28,287 bases of DNA. Origin: CAYGHG01 sp964349515. Lineage in GTDB: Bacteria > Oederibacteriota > PGYV01 > CAYGHG01. The DNA is taken from positions 1-28,287 of the forward strand of contig CAYGHG010000024.1 of the NCBI GenBank assembly GCA_964349515.1, in the 5' to 3' direction. The notes below the pieces were generated by a model, which was not told the origin of the DNA, did not search any database, and saw only the letters and a program-made list of their open reading frames with translations. The translations under genes and the position numbers were made by a program. Below are positions 1 through 5,960 of the stretch, one piece after another (the first letter of the stretch is position 1; each line of letters starts with the position of its first letter).

Positions 1-383
1 CAAATACGTCCGCGTTTTTGTTATATCATTCCTTGTCCTCGTAGGGGCGATGCGGTGCGTCGCCCGCGTCTTTGTTGTTGTTGCAAAGACACGGGTCACC
101 CACCGGGTGACCCCTACGAATACAAATACGTCCGCGTTTTTGTTATATCATTCCTTGTCCTCGTAGGGGCGATGCGGTGCGTCGCCCGCGTCTTTGTTGT
201 TGTTGCAAAGACACGGGTCACCCACCGGGTGACCCCTACGAATACAAATACGTCCGCGTTTTTGTTATATCATTCCTTGTCCTCGTAGGGGCGATGCGGC
301 CATGCACCCGGAACGGGTGTGCGTCGCCCGCGTTCTTGTTGTTGCCGTAAAAACACGGGTCACCCGCCGGGAAACCCGTACGA
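1..383. repeat. 122-bp tandem repeat array of paired REP palindromes
   Basis: Two full 122-bp units start at 1 and 123 and a third starts at 245, identical over long stretches; the third diverges after about 299 with an inserted segment. Each unit holds a head-to-head pair of palindromes. At 41-65 a GTAG is followed by a GGGCGA/TCGCCC hairpin. At 93-117 a 9-bp hairpin (GGGTCACCC/GGGTGACCC, 3-nt loop) is followed by CTAC. The same pair recurs at 163-239, in degraded form at 285-383, and at 1493-1569. A GTAG foot next to a hairpin is the known hallmark of REP elements handled by RAYT (TnpA-REP) proteins. Open reading frames across this array are repeat translations and not genes. Confidence 0.85.
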
Positions 384-422
384 ATACAAATAAAGAATTA
401 CAATACATCTTAGTACTACAAA

Positions 423-450
423 GTAATACTATTTGACATAATAGTATTAC
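423..450. promoter_or_regulatory. Perfect palindrome overlapping the TA promoter, probable operator
   Basis: GTAATACTAT (423-432) and ATAGTATTAC (441-450) are perfect 10-bp inverted repeats. The 8-nt spacer TTGACATA contains the -35 box. A dimeric ribbon-helix-helix antitoxin bound here would block RNA polymerase. Type II antitoxins commonly autoregulate this way; that the product of 490-774 is the ligand is an inference from position. Confidence 0.7.
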
Positions 451-461
451 CCGGCTATACT
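433..461 (+). promoter_or_regulatory. Consensus sigma70 promoter of the small two-gene cassette
   Basis: A perfect -35 TTGACA (433-438), a 17-bp spacer, and TATACT as -10 (456-461). It lies just upstream of AAGGAGG (477-483), which is 6 nt before the ATG at 490. It is the only strong plus-strand promoter recognised in the window. Confidence 0.8.
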
Positions 462-489
462 TTGTTTAAGAACAAAAAGGAGGCGCAAA

Positions 490-774
490 ATGGCAGAGAA
501 CAAACCTGTAGTCCAGACTTTTAAAATATCACCCGAAGTAAAGAAACTCTACCAGCATACCGTAAAACAGTACGGCCTGCGGTCACAGTATTTTATCGAA
601 CAGGCAATAGTCCACGAGGCAAGGGCGGTCGCGGAAAACAGCCTTGCCGCGGAATACGCAAGAGCAGTAAGAGAGTCAAAGACAGCGGTTGACTTTGAAG
701 AAGCGGCAAAACGCTTTGGGCTGGAAAAAGAATTCACAGAAACAAACAAAAAACCAAAAAAGGCTTCCAAGTGA
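490..774 (+). CDS. Small putative antitoxin / ribbon-helix-helix-like protein
   Basis: The protein has 94 residues, no signal peptide and no membrane segment. The N-terminal part (VVQTFKISPEVKKLYQ, then a helix and QYFIEQAIVHEA) fits a strand-helix-helix DNA-binding fold of the ribbon-helix-helix kind. The rest is helical and charged, with a Lys-rich tail (KKPKKASK). An excellent Shine-Dalgarno sequence (AAGGAGG) sets the ATG start. Its stop overlaps the next start as GTGA (771-774), so the two genes are translationally coupled. A perfect palindrome surrounds the -35 box, as expected for an autoregulated antitoxin. Gene order antitoxin then toxin also fits. The family was not firmly recognised; an unrelated small regulator is possible. 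Confidence 0.55.
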   Translation: MAENKPVVQTFKISPEVKKLYQHTVKQYGLRSQYFIEQAIVHEARAVAENSLAAEYARAVRESKTAVDFEEAAKRFGLEKEFTETNKKPKKASK

Positions 775-1103
775 CCCCACTGCACCCTGTTCGTATCAAC
801 GCAACGGCCTTGATGCAGTTGGAAGCACTGACGGTCAACAGCCGTGAATGCAGAAAAAAAATACTCTCCGAAGCTCATAACTACCTCTGCCGCCTCTCAA
901 GGCCGTATGATTCCGAATATCCGAACGGCATAACAATCGAACTCTTGATGAGCGATTACTTTATATACAAAAGAAAACCGTTCAAGGACTCAGAATACGG
1001 TTTTTACTTTTTAGCCCCTGCTGACGGGTATGTTTATATAGATAAAATCATTGTGTATGACGCGGTAAAACGTATCTGGAACACGCTGCCTGCGTATAGG
1101 TAA
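771..1103 (+). CDS. Small protein, possible RelE/ParE-like toxin
   Basis: The protein has 110 residues and starts with GTG inside the GTGA overlap with the upstream gene, so it is probably translated by coupling. The C-terminal half alternates hydrophobic and charged residues in strand-like runs (YFIYKRKPF, YGFYFLAPADGYVYIDKIIVY). This resembles the beta-sheet core of RelE/ParE toxins, which run to about 90-110 residues. The N-terminal half is helical (ALMQLEAL, CRKKILSEAHNYLCRL). No diagnostic catalytic signature was recognised, so the toxin call rests mainly on gene pairing, size and overlap. Confidence 0.45.
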   Translation: MTPLHPVRINATALMQLEALTVNSRECRKKILSEAHNYLCRLSRPYDSEYPNGITIELLMSDYFIYKRKPFKDSEYGFYFLAPADGYVYIDKIIVYDAVKRIWNTLPAYR

Positions 1104-1145
1104 TACTTTATCAAGTGTTAAAGAGTCTCCGGCACCGGTTTTGGC

Positions 1146-1181
1146 TTTGACAATCTATACATAAACGTATAGATTGTCAAA
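1146..1181. repeat. 15-bp perfect inverted repeat downstream of the TA cassette
   Basis: TTTGACAATCTATAC (1146-1160) is matched perfectly by GTATAGATTGTCAAA (1167-1181) around a 6-nt loop. It lies 43 bp after the stop of the 771-1103 gene. The stem is AT-rich and no T-tract follows, so it is not a classical intrinsic terminator. It could be a transcript-end hairpin or a protein-binding site. Confidence 0.7.
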
Positions 1182-1190
1182 TCAAATACC

Positions 1191-1645
1191 GGGAGGACAC
1201 ATACATCTTCCCCTACAGGAAGACGAATGCGAATGCACGTATTAGCATCTTTGTCGTTGCTCTAAAAACACGGGTCACCCACCGGGTGACCCTACGAATA
1301 CAAACACACCTGCGCCACTCGTTCCACCCCGCCCCGTGTAGACGCAGGCTTCAACCTGCGGTCTTTTTGTCCTATGCATTCCGCCTTGAAACAAAACCCA
1401 AACCAAAAACCGCAGGCTGAAGCCTGCGTCTACAAAAACGAAACCACGAATACAAATCCGTCCGGGTTATTGTTACATCATTCCTTGTCCTCGTAGGGGC
1501 GATGCGGTGCGTCGCCCGCGTTCTTGTTGTTGTTGTAAAGACGCGGGTCACCCACCGGGTGACCCCTACGAATACAAATAACTCATGTTTTTTTCCTTCA
1601 AATACAAAAACCAAGTACCGGGAGGGCACACGGGCCCTCCCCTAC
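1191..1645. repeat. Cluster of GTAG/CTAC-footed REP palindromes, several types
   Basis: This intergenic stretch is almost entirely REP-like. A degraded GGGAGG...CTAC element is at 1191-1216. The GGGTCACCC/GGGTGACCC hairpin with CTAC is at 1271-1294. A head-to-head pair with 25-bp arms (1338-1362 and 1409-1433, one mismatch, starting GTAGACGCAGGC) follows. A copy of the window-start pair is at 1493-1569. A GGGAGGGC/GCCCTCCC hairpin plus CTAC is at 1620-1645. No protein-coding gene is credible here. Confidence 0.8.
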
Positions 1646-1665
1646 AAGTACAAGACGATAAAAAT

Positions 1666-1697
1666 AAAAAAGCCCGCGGAAAACCGCGGGCTTTTTT
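1666..1697 (-). terminator. Rho-independent terminator of enolase, bidirectional
   Basis: A GC-rich stem GCCCGCGG / CCGCGGGC (1672-1679 and 1684-1691) has a 4-nt loop and is flanked by A6 on the left and T6 on the right. It therefore has a U-tract on either strand. It sits about 20 bp past the enolase stop and ends that minus-strand transcript. Confidence 0.92.
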
Positions 1698-1716
1698 ACC
1701 GTAATTCTAATTTGTC

Positions 1717-3009
1717 TTATTTGAGGTTATAGAAGTTAGCCATTCCGTTGTACTGTGCCAGCTCTCCTAACTCCTCTTCGATCCTTAAGAGCTGATTATA
1801 CTTGGCTATTCTGTCTGTCCTCGAGAAGGAGCCTGTTTTTATCTGGCCTGCGTTTGTTGCTACTGCTATGTCCGCTATTGTCGCGTCTTCGGTTTCGCCT
1901 GAACGGTGGGAAACTACTGCTGTGTAGCCTGCGCGTTTTGCCATCTCTATCGCGTCTAAAGTTTCAGTTAAAGTGCCTATCTGGTTTACTTTAATAAGGA
2001 TGGAATTGCAGGTGCCGGACTCTATGCCTTTTTTCAGGATAGCCGGGTTTGTAACAAAAAGATCGTCTCCCACCAGCTGTATTTTCTTACCCAGTTTTTC
2101 TGTCATCAGCTTGTGGCCTGCCCAGTCGTGCTCTGACATGCCGTCTTCTATTGATATGATCGGGTATTTGTTTACGAGGTTTACCCAGAAATCCACCATC
2201 TGCTCTGAGGTCAGCTCTTCCTTGGTGGATTTTTTGAAGACATATTTTTTCTTTTCCTTGTCATAGAACTCGGATGATGCGGGGTCCATGGCTATGAAAA
2301 TGTCTTTGCCGGGCTTGAAGCCCGCCTTTTCTATGGCTTCCACAAGCAGCTGAAGCGGCTCTTCGTTTGACTTGCAGTTAGGCGCGAACCCGCCCTCGTC
2401 TCCTACGGCTGTGTTGTAGCCTTTTGCCTTGATCACTGATTTTAAGGCATGGAAGGTCTCCGCTCCCCATCTCATGGCTTCCGAGAAAGTAGGCGCGCCT
2501 ACCGGCATTATCATGAATTCCTGGATGTCAACGTTGGAGTCAGCGTGCGCTCCGCCGTTTACCACGTTTGCCATCGGGACAGGCAGCTGTTTCGCGTTTG
2601 CTCCTCCGATGTATCTGTAGAGCGGCAGGCCGTGTGTCTGCGCCGCTGCCTTTGCAACTGCCATGGATACTCCCAGTATGGCGTTCGCGCCGAGTTTGCT
2701 TTTGTTGTCCGTGCCGTCAAGTTCCATCATCATTTTGTCGATGAGGTTCTGGGCTGTTACCGGCATTCCCTTGAGGGCTTTTGCTATTTTTGTGTTTGCA
2801 TTTTCAACTGCCTTGAGAACTCCCTTGCCCAGCCACTTCTTTTTGTCGCCGTCGCGAAGTTCAACAGCTTCGTTTTCCCCTGTTGACGCACCTGACGGTA
2901 CTGCCGCGCGGCCGAGTACGCCGTCGCATGTGATTACATCCACTTCCACGGTCGGGTTTCCCCTTGAGTCTATTACCTGTCTTGCCTTTACCTGTTCGAT
3001 ACAGCTCAT
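1717..3009 (-). CDS. eno: Enolase (phosphopyruvate hydratase)
   Basis: Cytosolic glycolytic/gluconeogenic enzyme converting 2-phosphoglycerate to phosphoenolpyruvate; the family binds Mg2+ and is usually 410-435 residues, so 430 is full length. Recognisable motifs in order: RQVIDSRGNPTVEVDV near the N-terminus, SGASTGENEAVELRD, GDEGGFAPN, SIEDGMSEHDW, QLVGDDLFVTNP, KVNQIGTLTETLDA, and the C-terminal SHRSGETEDATIADIAVA. The catalytic Glu, metal Asp/Glu and Lys positions of the family appear intact. GGAGG lies a short distance before the ATG. It has its own terminator, and its probable promoter lies in the 111-bp gap after the receiver-kinase gene, so it is likely transcribed independently. It is the best phylogenetic marker in the window. 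Confidence 0.98.
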   Translation of the reverse strand: MSCIEQVKARQVIDSRGNPTVEVDVITCDGVLGRAAVPSGASTGENEAVELRDGDKKKWLGKGVLKAVENANTKIAKALKGMPVTAQNLIDKMMMELDGTDNKSKLGANAILGVSMAVAKAAAQTHGLPLYRYIGGANAKQLPVPMANVVNGGAHADSNVDIQEFMIMPVGAPTFSEAMRWGAETFHALKSVIKAKGYNTAVGDEGGFAPNCKSNEEPLQLLVEAIEKAGFKPGKDIFIAMDPASSEFYDKEKKKYVFKKSTKEELTSEQMVDFWVNLVNKYPIISIEDGMSEHDWAGHKLMTEKLGKKIQLVGDDLFVTNPAILKKGIESGTCNSILIKVNQIGTLTETLDAIEMAKRAGYTAVVSHRSGETEDATIADIAVATNAGQIKTGSFSRTDRIAKYNQLLRIEEELGELAQYNGMANFYNLK

Positions 3010-3063
3010 GCTAAAACCTCCGTATATGGGATTTTGATTTCTTACGGCATCAAAAACAGTGAT

Positions 3064-3092
3064 ATTTTACAACAAAGGTTTGCTTCGGTAAA
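3064..3092 (-). promoter_or_regulatory. Probable eno promoter
   Basis: Read on the minus strand: TTTACC (3092-3087), a 17-bp spacer, then TAAAAT (3069-3064), about 55 nt before the enolase start. The -10 matches 5/6 and the -35 matches 4/6. The call is positional and by consensus only. Confidence 0.45.
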
Positions 3093-3120
3093 GGCTTTTT
3101 AGCCGCGCTACAATTCTAGT

Positions 3121-4281
3121 TTAAGTCTTTTTCCTGCCTGCACCGTTCGTTTCCGTAGGAAGTATGAACGTAAAAATATTCCCTCTGCCGGTATTATCTT
3201 GAGGTTCTTCCAACCATATCATGCCGCAATGCGCCTCTATTACCGCCTTTGCCAGCGTAAGCCCGAGGCCGAGCCCCCTATAGGGCATTTTCAGCCCTTG
3301 ATCTCCTGCCTTTTTCATTGCGTAAAACATCTTAAAAAGCATATTTCTGTCAACTCCTGCAATCCTGTCGCTTTCATCGCTGACAGTAAATTTAACGTAT
3401 TCATTTCCCAGATAATCATATTTTGAAACAGACAGCGTTATCCCCGAGCCGTGCGGGCTGAAACGCAGCCCGTTATCAATCAGGTGAAACAAGACTCTTT
3501 TTATTTTTGCCCTGTCACACAGAATGAATTCATAATCATCCGCGTAACTCAGGGTTATCTTTTGTTTTTTAAGCTCAACCAGCTCTTCATCCTCCGAAAT
3601 AACCTCATCAACCAGAGTTGTTATCTTTGATCTCCCGAGCACCAGCGTCTCTGAAAGATTCTCAAGTGAATAAAGCATCAGTATGTCTTCCACGGTATTC
3701 CTGAGCCTCCGCCCGTGCTTTTCAATTGTTTTAATAACTTCATACTGCTCGTCAGTCAGCCTCCCAAACTGTTTTAACAAAAGCAGTTTCAAATACCCCC
3801 CCATCGGCGTGAGCGGCGTCCTCAGTTCGTGCGAAAACCTGCCCAAAAAATCCCTGTGATTTGCTTCATGCCTGTCATTTTTCAGGGCTGCGCCGCCTGA
3901 CCGCCGGCTCTCAATAGTTGACCTTACCTTTTCTTCAAGCTCGTTCATGCAAAAAGGTTTTCTTAAGTATCCGGATACTCCCGTGGACACGGCTTCTATG
4001 GCATTGTCAATGGTGGGGTAAGCTGTGATAAAAATTACCGGGGTATTGTCGGAATTTGAGCGGATTTTTTTCACCATAGACACACCGTCCAGGCCGTCCA
4101 TGCGTATGTCGGAGATTATCACATCATAGGCAGAAGCCGCGGTTTTCCCGTATGCTTCTTCGCCGTTTTCGCACAGGGTCACATCGTAACCTTTTGAATT
4201 AAGGAACATCTTCAGCGATTCTCTTATGGAATACTCGTCATCCACCACCAGTATGCTTCCGGTTTTATTCGCACTCTCCAT
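3121..4281 (-). CDS. Receiver domain-histidine kinase (soluble hybrid sensor kinase)
   Basis: The protein has 386 residues and no membrane segment. Residues 9-125 form a CheY-like receiver: acidic pair D14/D15, phospho-acceptor D58 in VIISDIRMDG, T86 in FITAYP, K108 in LRKPF. A HisKA domain follows with H151 in FSHELRTPLTP. A HATPase_c domain then has its N-box in HLIDNGLRFSP and G-box in RGLGLGLTLA. The order receiver-then-kinase and the lack of a sensory or DNA-binding domain suggest a phosphorelay intermediate that takes phosphate from another kinase. The 7TM kinase upstream in the same cluster is the obvious candidate. The start follows GGAGG with a short spacer, and the gene begins 18 bp after the small ribbon-helix-helix gene. 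Confidence 0.9.
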   Translation of the reverse strand: MESANKTGSILVVDDEYSIRESLKMFLNSKGYDVTLCENGEEAYGKTAASAYDVIISDIRMDGLDGVSMVKKIRSNSDNTPVIFITAYPTIDNAIEAVSTGVSGYLRKPFCMNELEEKVRSTIESRRSGGAALKNDRHEANHRDFLGRFSHELRTPLTPMGGYLKLLLLKQFGRLTDEQYEVIKTIEKHGRRLRNTVEDILMLYSLENLSETLVLGRSKITTLVDEVISEDEELVELKKQKITLSYADDYEFILCDRAKIKRVLFHLIDNGLRFSPHGSGITLSVSKYDYLGNEYVKFTVSDESDRIAGVDRNMLFKMFYAMKKAGDQGLKMPYRGLGLGLTLAKAVIEAHCGMIWLEEPQDNTGRGNIFTFILPTETNGAGRKKT

Positions 4282-4299
4282 GGCTGCCTCCGCCTTTTT

Positions 4300-4554
4300 T
4301 TACCTGTCTTTAATCCTCTTGAACTCCTTAAGGAGATTCTCGTACTTGTCCAGCATCTTTTCGTACTTTTCCGCTATGTTAACGTGGACTTCCAGTTTTT
4401 TACTTTCTTCACGCTCCCTTATAAGGCTTCTGATGAACTCCGAGGTGTTTTTTCCGGCTTTTCTCGCCGCATTATCTGCAAGCTGTTTTTCCTCGTCATT
4501 TACCCTTATTAGAATCTTTTTTTCTTTCCTGTTCGGGCTCTTTCTTCTTCCCAT
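4300..4554 (-). CDS. Small ribbon-helix-helix protein with C-terminal coiled coil
   Basis: The protein has 84 residues from the ATG at 4554. That start follows AGGAGG at good spacing; an ATG at 4587 that overlaps the preceding stop as TAATG has no such site. A basic N-terminus (MGRRKSPNRKEKK) is followed by ILIRVNDEEKQLADNAARKAGKNTSEFIRSLIRER. This has the strand-helix-turn-helix pattern and conserved N-T-S-x-F-I-R feel of CopG/MobC-like ribbon-helix-helix proteins. Residues 45-84 are heptad-like (VNIAEKYEKMLDKYENLLKEFKRI) and probably form a coiled coil. It lies in a cluster with two kinases but no classical response regulator, so it may be a transcriptional output. The regulon is unknown. 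Confidence 0.75.
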   Translation of the reverse strand: MGRRKSPNRKEKKILIRVNDEEKQLADNAARKAGKNTSEFIRSLIREREESKKLEVHVNIAEKYEKMLDKYENLLKEFKRIKDR

Positions 4555-4586
4555 GACAAGCCTCCTGTTTTTTATTTGTTGATACA

Positions 4587-5960
4587 TTATACCATTTCTT
4601 TCTCTTTTTTTCTGCGTTTTATACCGTTAATATATGCCTGCCTTATCCCCAAATTCCATATGAAGGCTGTAAACGCGGTTGACAGGCTCCGTGTATTTAT
4701 CAGCGTTCTCAAGCACCTTCCCGCCACAGTCAGAAACGGCAGGGTAAGCCTGTCCTTTATTTTCCTGACTATTGAATCAAGCTCATCAGCCGTAAGCTTT
4801 TCATGCCTGTATACCACATTGGAAAAATTGTACTTTTCCCAGTCTTTTGGGTAATTCATTGCGGTTATCTTTCCCTCCTCCTTCAGCCTGTTATAAAGCT
4901 TGGTGCCCGGAAAAGGTGTAAGATGCGTCAGCTGAAAAGCGTCTATTTCTGTTTTACTGATGAACCCTGGAAGTATTTTTGCCGTCTTTTCGCCGTCATA
5001 AGGGTAGCCTATCATAAAAGAGGACAGCACCGCAATGCCGTTTCTATGTATCCTTTTTATCAGTTCGGGATATCTCTCTATGAGCTTGAGGTTATGCATC
5101 TTGTTCATGGCTTTCAGATTGTCCGTATCAACACTTTCAAAACCCACGCACATCATCCTGCACCCGCTTTTATACATCCACTTTAAAACTTCCTCATCCT
5201 CCCCCACATTTATGGAGCACTGGCAGAACCAGTATTTATTCAGCCGGGCTTCCGTAATTTTTTTAAAAAGCTCCACGGCTTTTTTCTTCTGCTCAGGCGT
5301 CCTTCCCACCACATTGTCGTCATAAAAGAAAACAAATTTTTGTTTAATCCTCCTCAGCTCTTCCACCACTTCTTCAGGCGGCCTCTGCCTGTACCTGAAA
5401 CCGTTAAAAATAGTCACAGTACAGAAATCACAGTCCATAGGGCAGCCTCTGGAAGTCTGCACCGCACCCCAGAAATAATCAGGGCTGAAAAGTTCGTTAT
5501 GAAACCTCCCTATTTTGATCTCATCATGCTTTAATTCCTGCCTGTATGTTTTTTTCAGTTTTCCCTCTTCCGCATCTTTTAGTATCTGCGGCCAGACACC
5601 TTCAGACTCCCCAATCATCACGCTGTCGCAGTACCCGAGTGCCTCCTCAGGAAAAAACGAAACGTGAATCCCCCCCATCACGACAGGGACACCGCGCTCC
5701 CTGTAATAGCGGGCAATCTCATATCCGCGCGCAACCGTCGGCGTGAAGGCGGTTATGCCCACAAGGTCAGGCAGCCCTGACTGAGAGGCCCTCTGCTCAA
5801 AAATATCAAAATTCTCGTCAATTATTTCTGTTTTTATCCCTTCAGGCGTCATTCCCGCCAGTACCCCGAGCGCCATGGGTTTAAACTTTGTATAAGACGT
5901 GGTGGACAGCCCTCTCTGCCTGTTAACGGGATTGACAAAAACAATCCTTTTAATTTTCAT
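4587..5960 (-). CDS. B12-binding-domain radical SAM enzyme (BchE/P-methylase-like)
   Basis: The protein has 457 residues. The N-terminal 160 form a Rossmann-like cobalamin-binding-type domain (GVLAGMTPEGIKTEIIDEN, LVGITAFTPT, VVMGGIHVSFFPEEAL, IGESEGVW). The radical SAM core carries the [4Fe-4S] ligands C173, C177 and C180 in RGCPMDCDFC (CX3CX2C). Downstream are the family-typical FFYDDNVVG, GFESVD and FMIGYPYDGEKT segments. Such proteins perform radical methylations or ring rearrangements in cofactor, lipid and natural-product pathways; the substrate cannot be read from sequence. The start overlaps the upstream kinase stop by 4 bp, showing co-transcription with the kinase, methyltransferase and ketosynthase-like genes. 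Confidence 0.9.
   Translation of the reverse strand: MKIKRIVFVNPVNRQRGLSTTSYTKFKPMALGVLAGMTPEGIKTEIIDENFDIFEQRASQSGLPDLVGITAFTPTVARGYEIARYYRERGVPVVMGGIHVSFFPEEALGYCDSVMIGESEGVWPQILKDAEEGKLKKTYRQELKHDEIKIGRFHNELFSPDYFWGAVQTSRGCPMDCDFCTVTIFNGFRYRQRPPEEVVEELRRIKQKFVFFYDDNVVGRTPEQKKKAVELFKKITEARLNKYWFCQCSINVGEDEEVLKWMYKSGCRMMCVGFESVDTDNLKAMNKMHNLKLIERYPELIKRIHRNGIAVLSSFMIGYPYDGEKTAKILPGFISKTEIDAFQLTHLTPFPGTKLYNRLKEEGKITAMNYPKDWEKYNFSNVVYRHEKLTADELDSIVRKIKDRLTLPFLTVAGRCLRTLINTRSLSTAFTAFIWNLGIRQAYINGIKRRKKEKEMV

Noticed and set aside
55..288. Open reading frame across the window-start repeats
   Set aside because: It is a translation of the 122-bp REP array with internally duplicated peptide, no Shine-Dalgarno sequence and no recognisable protein features.
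1372..1732. Open reading frames on both strands in the REP cluster
   Set aside because: They lie entirely in palindromic repeats and mirror each other; no start site or domain supports them.
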